17,411 nucleotides of DNA, taken from JAQGMO01 sp050954505 (GTDB lineage: Bacteria > Pseudomonadota > Gammaproteobacteria > Burkholderiales > Burkholderiaceae_D). The translations under genes and the position numbers were made by a program. The stretch is taken from the NCBI GenBank assembly GCA_050954505.1, contig JBPBPY010000227.1, positions 1 through 17,411 on the forward strand, read 5' to 3'. Under the pieces are notes generated by a model. The model was not told the origin of the DNA, did no database searches, and worked only from the letters and a program-made list of their open reading frames with translations. Positions 1-6,867 of the stretch are shown one piece after another (position 1 is the first letter of the stretch; each line of letters begins with the position of its first letter).

Positions 1-713
1 GTGGTAATGGCCGGCAAGGCTGGCAGGATCGTGCGCGCGCGCGCGATGACGCTGGCGTCGCCATACAGGCCAGGCAGGGCCAGCAGCGCCTGGCGAATCG
101 CGTCGCCATAGGCGGCGCTGAGGATCTTCAAGCCGGGACGATCCTTGGCGCGCAGCAGTGCGATGATCTGTTCGCGGTCACGGCCGGCATCGGCGTCACT
201 GTCGAGCAAGGCCCTGACAATGGCCACATGCGACAGATCCAGCCGCACTTCATTGAAACCGGCCAGGGCCAGCGACGCCAGAGCCAGCTCATGGATTTCC
301 GCGTCCGCTTCCAGGCCGGCATGGCCATACAGTTCGGCACCGATGTGCAGTGGTTCGCGTGTCGCATGCAAGCCCGACGGCCGGGTATGCAGGACGCTGC
401 CGGCATAGCAAAGACGCGTGACCGAACGGCGGTTGAGCAAGTGGGCATCGATGCGGGCAACTTGGGTGGTCATGTCGGCGCGCAAGCCCAGGGTGCGGCC
501 CGACAGCTGGTCGACCAGCTTGAACATGCGCAAGTCGATATCGTGGCCGGCGACCGGCAGCAGCGACTCGAGGTATTCAAGCATCGGCGGCATGACCAGT
601 TCGTAGCCATAGCGGCGGAAATTATCGAGAAGGGCACGGCGCAACTCCTCAATCTTGCGCGCTTCGGACGGCAGGACATCGGCGATGTTTTCAGGAAGAA
701 GCCAATTGGGCAT
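1..713 (-). CDS. hisZ: HisZ, ATP phosphoribosyltransferase regulatory subunit (N-terminal part, cut by window edge)
   Basis: HisZ is a catalytically inactive relative of histidyl-tRNA synthetase that joins the short form of HisG. Together they carry out and feedback-regulate the first step of histidine synthesis in the cytoplasm. The visible 237 codons begin MPNWLLPENIADVLPSEARK and keep the class II synthetase fold. A motif-2-like segment (residues about 102-130, CYAGSVLHTRPSGLHATRE) aligns by eye with motif 2 of the real HisS in this window, but the HisS signature there (RHEKPQRGRYRQ) is not preserved. That supports HisZ rather than a second synthetase. The ATG at 713 is the only possible start, since an in-frame TGA lies 14 codons upstream with no alternative start between. 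No clear Shine-Dalgarno precedes it. The C-terminal third lies outside the window. In related bacteria purA usually follows (known context, not seen here). Confidence 0.93.
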   Translation of the reverse strand, partial: MPNWLLPENIADVLPSEARKIEELRRALLDNFRRYGYELVMPPMLEYLESLLPVAGHDIDLRMFKLVDQLSGRTLGLRADMTTQVARIDAHLLNRRSVTRLCYAGSVLHTRPSGLHATREPLHIGAELYGHAGLEADAEIHELALASLALAGFNEVRLDLSHVAIVRALLDSDADAGRDREQIIALLRAKDRPGLKILSAAYGDAIRQALLALPGLYGDASVIARARTILPALPAIT

Positions 714-907
714 GAATGAAGATCGGGACTGGAAGAATGAAAAACATGAATCGGATCAGTGGCCAGCACAAGCTGCCTGCGGCGCTCTGATTGCGTGCAG
801 CCGGCCGGCACGCACCAAGGTGCTGGCCTCGATGCAAACAAGGCAACAATTCGCCGAATGCTGACCCACCACTGCGACAGCGGGCCGCAGGAAAATGACA
901 AACGAAG

Positions 908-927
908 GCGCACGCCAACGCATGCGC
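908..927 (-). terminator. Minus-strand hairpin with T-rich flank, possible weak terminator or attenuator before hisZ
   Basis: On the minus strand the sequence reads GCGCATGC-GTTG-GCGTGCGC, an 8-bp stem containing one G-U wobble and a 4-base loop. A T-rich stretch follows (C TTCGTTTGTCATTTT). In a plus-strand RNA the wobble becomes a C-A mismatch, so the hairpin favours the minus-strand transcript, the direction of hflC and hisZ. The T-tract is interrupted, so full termination is doubtful. Confidence 0.35.
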
Positions 928-1020
928 ACAGGTCAAGCCAGCTGCCAGGGAAACACTGCCCGCCGTTGGCTGGCGAAATCAGACATTGATCCCGCCCGCT
1001 GATTGTTGCGGCAAGCCGGT

Positions 1021-1051
1021 ATTGTAATCCGGCATGGCGCCTTCACGCCAA
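1021..1051 (-). promoter_or_regulatory. Candidate sigma70 promoter upstream of hisZ
   Basis: On the minus strand a -10-like TACAAT (1026 to 1021) lies 19 bases after a -35-like TTGGCG (1051 to 1046). The -10 has one mismatch to consensus and sits within the near-symmetrical CCGGATTACAATACCGG. The spacing is longer than ideal, and the implied leader to hisZ would be about 300 bases. This is a pattern match only. Confidence 0.3.
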
Positions 1052-1134
1052 TTTTTCCGGTCTGCGACGCCGCAGGTGATGGGGCGCCACGGAAAAATGC
1101 TGCATGGCTCGCAAATCCGCGAACCATGGCAAGG

Positions 1135-2046
1135 CTATTTCCTTCTTGCCGGGGCGGGCGCCGCCGGCGCCGCTGCGGCAGCGCTTTCGCTGCGGAAGTA
1201 CTTGAAAAAATCCGATGCAGGGTCAACCACCAGCACATCGCTCTTGTGACGGAAGCTGGCACGATAGGCTTCCAGGCTGCGATAAAAGCGGTAGAACTCG
1301 GGATTGGCACCGAATGCCTGGGCATAGATCTGCGAGGCCTTGGCATCGCCCTGGCCACGAATCGACTCCGCGTCGCGATACGCTTCAGCCAGAATCACGG
1401 TGCGCTGGCGATCGGCATCGGCACGAATCTTTTCCGACTCTGCCGAGCCGGTGGAGCGCAATTCATTGGCCACCCGCGCACGTTCGGACTTCATGCGGTC
1501 GTAGACGGAATTGTTGATCTGCTCGACATAGTCGACACGCTTGAGCCGTACATCGATGATTTCACCGCCAATGGCCTTGGCTTCATCCGCAACCTTGTGG
1601 CGGATGGCATCCATGACTTTGCTGCGCTCGCCGGAAATGACTTCACGCACGGTGCGCTTGGTGATTTCATCATTCAAGGCAGCCTTGATGATTTGCGCCA
1701 TGCGGTCTTGTGCACGGCGCTCGTCGCCACCAAAGCTGATGAAAAACAGTTTCGGGTCGACGATGCGCCATTTGACGAACGCATCGACGAGGATGTTCTT
1801 TTTCTCGGCCGTGATGAAACGGTCGGCATCCGGCGTATCGAGGGTGAGAATGCGCTTGTCAAGGAAGATCACGTTCTGGAATGGCGGCGGCAGCTTGAAA
1901 TGCAGGCCGGGTTCGCTGACCACCTTCTTGACCTCGCCAAGCGAAAACACAATGGCGTACTGGCGCTGGTCAACCACGAACAGGCTGGAAAATACAATCG
2001 AGGCGAGGATCAGAAGACCGATGATCCATGTCATGAGACGGCTCAT
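1135..2046 (-). CDS. hflC: HflC, SPFH-domain modulator of the FtsH protease
   Basis: HflC pairs with HflK in a large membrane complex that surrounds and modulates the ATP-dependent membrane protease FtsH. The 303-residue protein starts MSRLMTWIIGLLILASIVFS, a single N-terminal membrane segment at about 6-25. An SPFH/band-7 domain follows (from about 26), then a charged helical stretch (RMKSERARVANELRSTGSAE, 'AESEKIRADADRQR') typical of the family. The C-terminus is an Ala/Pro tail (SAAAAAPAAPAPARRK). The start ATG at 2046 shares its A with the TGA stop of hflK (TGATG). An upstream in-frame TTG at 2049 is less likely. An AGG-type ribosome site lies in the hflK end, so translational coupling is expected. 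A 421-base gap follows. Confidence 0.96.
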   Translation of the reverse strand: MSRLMTWIIGLLILASIVFSSLFVVDQRQYAIVFSLGEVKKVVSEPGLHFKLPPPFQNVIFLDKRILTLDTPDADRFITAEKKNILVDAFVKWRIVDPKLFFISFGGDERRAQDRMAQIIKAALNDEITKRTVREVISGERSKVMDAIRHKVADEAKAIGGEIIDVRLKRVDYVEQINNSVYDRMKSERARVANELRSTGSAESEKIRADADRQRTVILAEAYRDAESIRGQGDAKASQIYAQAFGANPEFYRFYRSLEAYRASFRHKSDVLVVDPASDFFKYFRSESAAAAAPAAPAPARRK

Positions 2047-3371
2047 CAACGCACCTCGCGATCACGTGGGTTGCGGCTGTCGCGGCTACGGGCATCCGTG
2101 GGCCTGGGCGTGACCTCGATGGTCTGCAGGGCTTCGGAGGAACCACCAACCGGCTGCTGGACCGAGGGCTGCAGCAGCGGCTTGCCGGCTACCGCATTGT
2201 CGCTGCTGGCTGCCGTCTGTGAAATCAGCTTGTCGAGCGGCAGATAAATCATGCTGTTGTTGTTGCGGGTATCGACCATGATCTTGCTGGTGTTGGTGAA
2301 AATCTGCTGCATGGCATCGAGGTACAGACGGTCGCGGGTGACACCCGGCGCCTTCTGGTATTCGGCCAGCACCTGTTTGAAACGCGCGGCTTCACCTTCG
2401 GCATTGGCAACCACGCGGGCGCTGTAGCCTTCCGACTCTTCCGACAAGCGGGCCGCCGCGCCACGCGCCTTGGGCACCACATCGTTGGCATACGCCTGCC
2501 CTTCGTTCTTGAGGCGCTCGCGATCCTGGCCCGCCTTGACTGCGTCATCGAACGAAGCCTGCACCTGTTCGGGTGGCTGCACGCCCTGCATGGTGACATT
2601 CGTCACCTGCACGCCGGACTTGTAGCGATCGAGAATCTGCTGCATGAGCAGACTGACATCGAGCGCGACCTTTTCCCGGCCTTCATACAAGACGAAATCC
2701 ATCTTGCTGCGGCCGACGATTTCGCGGATTGCCGTTTCGGCGACCTGGCGCACGGTCTCGTCTTGGTCGCGGTTGTTGAAAATCCATTCCGCCGCATTCT
2801 TGAGCTTGTACTGGACGGCGAACTGGATGTCGATGATGTTTTCGTCTTCGGTCAGCATCAATGCTTCCCGCGGCTGCTTGTTTTTCACAGTGGTGCGGTA
2901 ACCGATTTCAGCGGTGCGGACCTGCGAGACATTCACGATCTCGTTGCTCTGGATTGGATACGGCCAGCGCCAGTTGATCCCGGCTTGCGTCATGTGGCTG
3001 TACTTGCCGAACGTAAGCACCACGCCGGTGTTGCCTTCCTGGACAATGAAAAAACCGGACAACAGCCACAGCACGGCAACAATGCCAGCCACGATGGCAG
3101 CGCCGACGCTGGCCCCGCGCATGTCCGGCATGAAATTGCCGGGCTCGCCGCCGTTGCCGCCATTGTTGCCGCCACCTTTCTTGCCCAGCAGCCGGTTGAC
3201 GCGCTGGTTGAAGTCGCGCCAGAGCTGATCGAGGTCGGGCGGCCCGTCGCTCGGACGGCGGTTGTTCTCGGGGGGTGTGGGAGTTTGCTCGTCGTTTTGT
3301 GAACCGCGGCCCCAGCGGGGGTCGTTCAAGGAAAACTTCAGGCCAAATTTTTTGAAAAAGGGTACAGGCAT
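2046..3371 (-). CDS. hflK: HflK, SPFH-domain modulator of the FtsH protease
   Basis: Partner of HflC in the membrane complex that regulates FtsH. The 441-residue protein shows, in order, a conserved N-terminal HflK segment (SLNDPRWGRGSQ at 14-25), a Pro/Asn-rich linker, a Gly/Asn-rich patch (KKGGGNNGGNGGEPGN, 64-79), one membrane helix at about 86-110, an SPFH/band-7 domain from about 110 and a helical 'EGEAARF' region. The tail is flexible and ends in Arg/Asp-rich residues. I chose the ATG at 3371 because the family N-terminus begins about there. An in-frame TTG at 3413 would add 14 residues (QSNHHHFEPDTDS) that I do not recognise, and neither start has a good Shine-Dalgarno. The stop overlaps the start of hflC by one base. 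hflX lies 68 bases upstream. Confidence 0.95.
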   Translation of the reverse strand: MPVPFFKKFGLKFSLNDPRWGRGSQNDEQTPTPPENNRRPSDGPPDLDQLWRDFNQRVNRLLGKKGGGNNGGNGGEPGNFMPDMRGASVGAAIVAGIVAVLWLLSGFFIVQEGNTGVVLTFGKYSHMTQAGINWRWPYPIQSNEIVNVSQVRTAEIGYRTTVKNKQPREALMLTEDENIIDIQFAVQYKLKNAAEWIFNNRDQDETVRQVAETAIREIVGRSKMDFVLYEGREKVALDVSLLMQQILDRYKSGVQVTNVTMQGVQPPEQVQASFDDAVKAGQDRERLKNEGQAYANDVVPKARGAAARLSEESEGYSARVVANAEGEAARFKQVLAEYQKAPGVTRDRLYLDAMQQIFTNTSKIMVDTRNNNSMIYLPLDKLISQTAASSDNAVAGKPLLQPSVQQPVGGSSEALQTIEVTPRPTDARSRDSRNPRDREVR

Positions 3372-3439
3372 GCTGTCGGTATCCGGCTCAAAGTGGTGAT
3401 GGTTGGACTGCAAGGGTCAAGCGGAAACTACGTCGCGCG

Positions 3440-4567
3440 TCATTGCGGCGTTGCAATATCCTCGGCCAGTTCGGACAGGTTTTCCAAGGCTTCGGCAGGC
3501 CTGTTTGCCAACGCGAATTCGGCAACTGCCGAACGCAGCAAACCAACGCCCTGCCCGGTCTGCGCACTCAGAAAAACACGGCGGATTTTATCATATTCAT
3601 CATGTTCCACCGCAGGCTCCAGCGCCGCCAGGTCGATCTTGTTCCACACCAGAATCTGGGGAATATGGTCAGCGCCGATCTCCTTGAGCACGGCATTGAC
3701 CTCTTCGATCTGGTCGAGCCTGGTCGGGCTGGAGGCATCGACGACATGCAACAGCAAGTCGGCGTGAATGGTCTCTTCCAGCGTGGTGCGAAATGCCGCC
3801 ACCAATTGATGGGGCAGTTCACGGATGAACCCGACCGTGTCGGAGACCACCACATTGCCAACCTCGCCAAGATAGATACGGCGCGAAGTGGTATCAAGGG
3901 TGGCAAACAGCTGATCGGCGGCGTAAGCCTGCGCCTTGGTCAGCGTATTGAACAAGGTTGACTTGCCCGCATTGGTATAGCCCACCAGCGAGACCGAAAA
4001 TGTCTGGCTGCGGCCACGCGAGCGTCGCTGTGTGGCACGCTGCTTGTGAAGTTTTTCCAGCTTGGCACGCAAGGCCTTGACCCGCTCGCCGATCAGGCGG
4101 CGGTCGGTTTCAAGCTGGGTCTCGCCGGGACCGCGCAGGCCGATACCGCCCTTTTGCCGTTCCAGATGGGTCCAGCCGCGAATGAGCCGTGTTGCAAGAT
4201 GCTGCAACTGCGCCAGCTCGACCTGTAATTTGCCTTCGTGGCTTTTGGCGCGCTGGGCAAAGATGTCGAGGATCAGGCTGGTACGGTCCAGCACCCGGAC
4301 TTGCAGGTGGCGTTCCAGATTGCGCTGCTGGGCCGGGGATAGCGCATGATTGAAAATGACAATTTCAATCTCGTTGTCCTGCACTGCATGGCCAATTTCA
4401 TCGGCCTTGCCCGAACCGACAAACAACGCGGCATCGGGACTGGCGCGCTTTCCGGTAATCGTCAGGATTGGCACGGCACCGGCAGACTTGGCCAGCAAGC
4501 CAAGTTCTTCCAGACTGGCGGCAAAATCGCCTTTGCCGAAATCGAGGCCAACAAGAAGTGCGCGCAT
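3440..4567 (-). CDS. hflX: HflX, ribosome-associated GTPase
   Basis: HflX is a GTPase that binds the 50S subunit and splits stalled ribosomes under stress. The 375 residues contain the N-terminal HflX domain, the family signature GGIGLRGPGETQLETDRRLI (140-159) and a basic coiled region (160-188). The G domain has G1 GYTNAGKST (196-204), G3 DTVGF (243-247), G4 NKID (309-312) and G5 SAQTG (334-338). I place the start at the ATG at 4567 (MRALLVGLDFGKGDF) because GGAGGA lies about 7 bases upstream. A further in-frame ATG at 4600 would run through that ribosome site. hflX sits between hfq and hflK in the conserved hfq-hflX-hflK-hflC order, 105 bases after hfq. Confidence 0.96.
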   Translation of the reverse strand: MRALLVGLDFGKGDFAASLEELGLLAKSAGAVPILTITGKRASPDAALFVGSGKADEIGHAVQDNEIEIVIFNHALSPAQQRNLERHLQVRVLDRTSLILDIFAQRAKSHEGKLQVELAQLQHLATRLIRGWTHLERQKGGIGLRGPGETQLETDRRLIGERVKALRAKLEKLHKQRATQRRSRGRSQTFSVSLVGYTNAGKSTLFNTLTKAQAYAADQLFATLDTTSRRIYLGEVGNVVVSDTVGFIRELPHQLVAAFRTTLEETIHADLLLHVVDASSPTRLDQIEEVNAVLKEIGADHIPQILVWNKIDLAALEPAVEHDEYDKIRRVFLSAQTGQGVGLLRSAVAEFALANRPAEALENLSELAEDIATPQ

Positions 4568-4636
4568 TAACGCGTCCTCCGCATGGCGCAGGACCGGCAT
4601 GCCAGGACCAGCCGCCGTGTGCAGGCTTGCACGACG

Positions 4637-4654
4637 CCCGTCGGCACCGACGGG
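4637..4654 (-). promoter_or_regulatory. Perfect hairpin between hfq and hflX
   Basis: The minus strand carries CCCGTCG-GTGC-CGACGGG, a perfect 7-bp stem with a 4-base loop, about 20 bases after the hfq stop. No T-tract follows, so it is not a classical terminator. It could protect the hfq mRNA end, partly attenuate hflX expression or mark a processing site. Function is inferred. Confidence 0.45.
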
Positions 4655-4672
4655 GCCGTATGGAAATGCAGG

Positions 4673-4909
4673 CTATTCAGTGTCAGCCTCGAGATTCAGG
4701 TTGACCGCACGCGCCGGCACGACCGTGGAGATGGCGTGTTTGTAGACCATTTGCGTGACGGTGTTGCGCAGCAAGACCACGTATTGGTCAAACGATTCGA
4801 TATGTCCCTGCAGCTTGATGCCGTTGACCAGATAGATTGAAACCGGGACATGCTCTTTGCGCAAGGCATTGAGGAAGGGGTCTTGTAACAGTTGCCCTTT
4901 GTTGCTCAT
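4673..4909 (-). CDS. hfq: Hfq, RNA chaperone (Sm-like hexamer)
   Basis: Hfq forms a ring-shaped hexamer that brings small regulatory RNAs and mRNAs together. The 78-residue protein is the short-tailed form common in Betaproteobacteria. It begins MSNKGQLLQDPFLNALRKEH, with the proximal-face Gln-8 and the conserved FLNALRKE stretch. It continues through Sm1 (VSIYLVNGIKLQGHIESFDQ) and Sm2 (VVLLRNTVTQMVYKHAISTV), including the YKHA motif, and ends in a short acidic tail (NLEADTE). The ATG at 4909 is preceded by GGAG with a 5-base gap. A 611-base gap separates it from der, so it probably has its own promoter. The leader contains competing hairpins and an A-rich motif that could allow autoregulation (see findings). 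Confidence 0.98.
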   Translation of the reverse strand: MSNKGQLLQDPFLNALRKEHVPVSIYLVNGIKLQGHIESFDQYVVLLRNTVTQMVYKHAISTVVPARAVNLNLEADTE

Positions 4910-4919
4910 GGAAACTCCA

Positions 4920-4930
4920 TTATGTTGTTA
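4920..4930 (-). promoter_or_regulatory. A-rich candidate Hfq-binding motif just upstream of the hfq ribosome site
   Basis: The minus-strand leader reads TAACAACATAA immediately before TGGAG. AACAACATAA resembles the A-rich AAYAAYAA/ARN pattern known to be bound by the distal face of Hfq. E. coli Hfq is known to repress its own translation by binding its leader, so this placement suggests autoregulation. The match is by eye only. Confidence 0.35.
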
Positions 4931-4937
4931 GGTTGTA

Positions 4938-4960
4938 GAGTTGGAGTCAACTCGTTGACT
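4938..4960 (-). promoter_or_regulatory. Two mutually exclusive hairpins in the hfq leader
   Basis: On the minus strand AGTCAA-CGAG-TTGACT (4960 to 4945) can form a 6-bp stem with a 4-base loop; the DNA itself is a 7-bp inverted repeat with a 2-base centre. Downstream, GAGTTG-ACTC-CAACTC (4953 to 4938) can form another 6-bp stem. They share GAGTTGACT bases, so only one can form at a time. They lie 29-51 bases upstream of the hfq ATG. The same symmetry could instead be a protein operator. Confidence 0.4.
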
Positions 4961-5250
4961 TTCAAGCTCACGGACTGTCATTGCGCCAGACACACGCCTA
5001 TGGCTTTGGTACGCCGCTGCGTCGTCCCTGGTCTCGCCTGCTGCCTCATTGTCCTGCACAAACCTGTACAGTCCCTGCCTGCAGTACCTCACGATTTCCC
5101 GCCGGCGATTGCCGGCAAACGCCGTGACAGATTCCACCATGAGGGACCATTACAACAAGCCGGCACGCAATTTGCTGCCGCAAGCTGCGATCGGCGTGTC
5201 TGCATCGCTGCTGCTTCGGACGCGACGCTCATGCCGTTGCAATCCGTGCC

Positions 5251-5267
5251 GGGTCCAAAATGGACCC
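5251..5267. promoter_or_regulatory. Perfect 17-base inverted repeat upstream of hfq
   Basis: GGGTCCA-AAA-TGGACCC has 7-base arms and a 3-base centre. It lies about 31 bases downstream (in the hfq direction) of the weak promoter candidate at 5298-5327. It could be a protein operator or a leader hairpin. No regulator is recognised from the sequence. Confidence 0.4.
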
Positions 5268-5297
5268 TGTCCGCGCACAAATGCACACGGTATTCCG

Positions 5298-5327
5298 ACT
5301 GTAAACGATTTTCCCGTTTCATGCCAA
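5298..5327 (-). promoter_or_regulatory. Weak candidate promoter for hfq
   Basis: On the minus strand TTGGCA (5327 to 5322) and TACAGT (5303 to 5298) are separated by 18 bases, each with four of six consensus bases. A start here would give hfq a leader of nearly 400 bases. Other promoters closer to hfq are possible. Confidence 0.22.
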
Positions 5328-5423
5328 GAAACGCCTGCCCCAGGCCTGGAAGAGTACAGAAACAGGATGCGTCAAAGCGTAACCCAATAGGATTTTGCAG
5401 AAAAACGATATTCGTTATACAAC

Positions 5424-5454
5424 AAAAAAGTTGGTAGCTTGCTTATCGCTACAA
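5424..5454 (-). terminator. Probable intrinsic terminator after der
   Basis: On the minus strand, TTGTAGC and GCTACCAA flank a 9-base loop. They give a 5-bp stem (GTAGC/GCTAC) extended by two pairs across a bulged C. The stem is followed by C and six T (5429 to 5424). It lies about 67 bases after the der stop and would end the ndk-to-der transcript before the hfq region. The stem is modest, so efficiency may be partial. Confidence 0.5.
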
Positions 5455-5520
5455 GTCGGGGCAGCAACTGCATGACTTTGAAGCCGCCGGGAGGCTTCCC
5501 GCTTCCGCTTAAGTTGACGT

Positions 5521-6861
5521 TCAGCCAGGTTTTTCAAATGGATTTTTGCCGGAGCGCAGTTCAATGCGCAGCGGGGTGCCGATCAGCGAAAAGGTTTCGC
5601 GGAAGTGTTTTTCCAGATAACGCTTGTAGTTTGCATCGATCGCATCGAGCGCATTGCCGTGGATGACAATGACCGGGGGATTTTGACCGCCCTGGTGTGC
5701 ATAACGCAGCTTCGGCCGGATCGACCCCTTGCGGCGCGGCTGCTGGTGCTCGACCGCTTCGATCAAGGCGCGCGTGAGCTTCGGCGTTGCCAGATTGGTG
5801 GTTGCCGCGGCGTAGGCAGCGTCCACCGACTTCATCATCTGCACGATGCCGGTGGCCTTTTGCGCCGAGATGAAATGGGTCTTGGCAAACGACAGGAAAC
5901 TGAGCTTGCGCTCGATATCGGCCTTGATTTCATCGCGGCGGTCGCTGGTCAGGCCATCCCATTTGTTGACACCAACCACCAGCGCCCTGCCCGACTCCAG
6001 GATGAAACCGGCAATATGGGCATCCTGCTCCGAAATATCCTGTTGCGCGTCGAGCAGCAGGATCACGACATTGGCTTCGGAAATCGATTGCAGTGTCTTA
6101 ACCACGGAAAACTTTTCAATTGCCTCGAAGACCTTGCCACGGCGGCGAATGCCGGCCGTGTCGATGAGCGTATAAAGCTTGCCGTCGCGCTCGAATTCAA
6201 TCTCGATCGAGTCGCGCGTGGTGCCAGGCATGTCGAAGGCAATCACGCGCTCTTCACCCAGCAAGGTATTGACCAGCGTCGACTTGCCCACATTGGGACG
6301 GCCAACAATGGCAATCTTGATGCCATGGTCTGCCGAATCGACCACCGCCGGTTCTTCTTCCACGCCTTTGTGCACCAGCGTGATGGCTTCCTCGACCAGG
6401 TCGAGCACGCCATCGCCATGGGCAGCGGAAATGACGTACGGGTCGCCCAGCCCGAGCTCATAGAAATCGGCGGTCACCGCGGTGTAGCGCATGCCTTCCG
6501 ATTTATTGACAACCAGCATGACGGCGCGGCCGGAGCGGCGCAGGAAATCGGTGATGGTCTTGTCATGCGGCGTCAAACCTTGGCGGCCATCGACGATGAA
6601 CACCACGATGTCGGCCTCGGCCACGGCCTGGCGCGTCTGCTTGGCCATTTCATGCATGATGCCGTCCTTGGCCACCGGCTCGAAGCCGCCGGTGTCGATC
6701 ACCAGGAATGGCCGCTCACCCATGCGGCCCTCGCCGTAATGACGGTCGCGGGTCAGGCCCGGCATGTCGGCCACCAGCGCGTCGCGCGAGCGCGTGAGCC
6801 GGTTGAAAAGGGTGGACTTGCCGACGTTGGGTCGGCCTACTAATGCGATTACCGGCTTCAT
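5521..6861 (-). CDS. der: Der (EngA), double-GTPase ribosome assembly factor
   Basis: Der is an essential GTPase for late assembly of the 50S ribosomal subunit. The 446 residues carry two tandem G domains. The first has P-loop GRPNVGKS (9-16), DTGG (56-59) and NKSE (119-122). The second has GRPNVGKS (187-194), DTAG (234-237) and NKWD (299-302). A C-terminal KH-like domain spans about 355-446. The length suits Betaproteobacteria (the E. coli protein is about 490). The ATG at 6861 lies 6 bases after the bamB stop, with only a weak GAG-type ribosome site overlapping the bamB end, which suggests translational coupling. It is the last gene before the 611-base gap and terminator. Confidence 0.98.
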   Translation of the reverse strand: MKPVIALVGRPNVGKSTLFNRLTRSRDALVADMPGLTRDRHYGEGRMGERPFLVIDTGGFEPVAKDGIMHEMAKQTRQAVAEADIVVFIVDGRQGLTPHDKTITDFLRRSGRAVMLVVNKSEGMRYTAVTADFYELGLGDPYVISAAHGDGVLDLVEEAITLVHKGVEEEPAVVDSADHGIKIAIVGRPNVGKSTLVNTLLGEERVIAFDMPGTTRDSIEIEFERDGKLYTLIDTAGIRRRGKVFEAIEKFSVVKTLQSISEANVVILLLDAQQDISEQDAHIAGFILESGRALVVGVNKWDGLTSDRRDEIKADIERKLSFLSFAKTHFISAQKATGIVQMMKSVDAAYAAATTNLATPKLTRALIEAVEHQQPRRKGSIRPKLRYAHQGGQNPPVIVIHGNALDAIDANYKRYLEKHFRETFSLIGTPLRIELRSGKNPFEKPG

Positions 6862-6867
6862 TACACT

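Larger units (their letters stand above)
714..1134. other. 421-base gene-free gap between hflC and hisZ
   Basis: No open frame here looks like a protein on either strand. In many Betaproteobacteria, as I recall, a small DUF2065 membrane protein of about 60 residues sits between hflC and hisZ. None of the frames here shows its hydrophobic character, so it appears absent. The gap holds a weak promoter candidate at 1021-1051 and a minus-strand hairpin at 908-927. Together they suggest that hisZ has, at least in part, its own expression signals rather than simple read-through from hflC. Confidence 0.6.
4910..5520. other. 611-base gene-free block between der and hfq
   Basis: No convincing protein or tRNA is visible. 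Reading on the minus strand from der, the block holds a small inverted repeat (5480-5498), a probable terminator (5424-5454), and AACGA-TAT-TCGTT (5404-5416). Next come a weak promoter candidate (5298-5327), the perfect inverted repeat GGGTCCA-AAA-TGGACCC (5251-5267), and GCCGGC-GATT-GCCGGC (5101-5116). Closest to hfq lies a cluster of overlapping hairpins (4938-4960). This is unusually long for so compact a region. It is likely a regulatory leader and promoter region for hfq, possibly with an untested small RNA. Confidence 0.6.

Noticed and set aside
1003..2247. 414-codon plus-strand open frame opposite hflC and the end of hflK
   Set aside because: It is antisense to strong gene calls with no protein family features.
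4928..5140. 70-codon minus-strand open frame upstream of hfq
   Set aside because: It has no recognisable motif and overlaps the hairpin cluster. No ribosome site is convincing; GC-rich DNA produces such frames by chance.
5605..6843. 412-codon plus-strand open frame opposite der
   Set aside because: It mirrors the whole of der in one frame. The product is an Arg/His/Asp-rich composition with no motif, and no ribosome site supports it.
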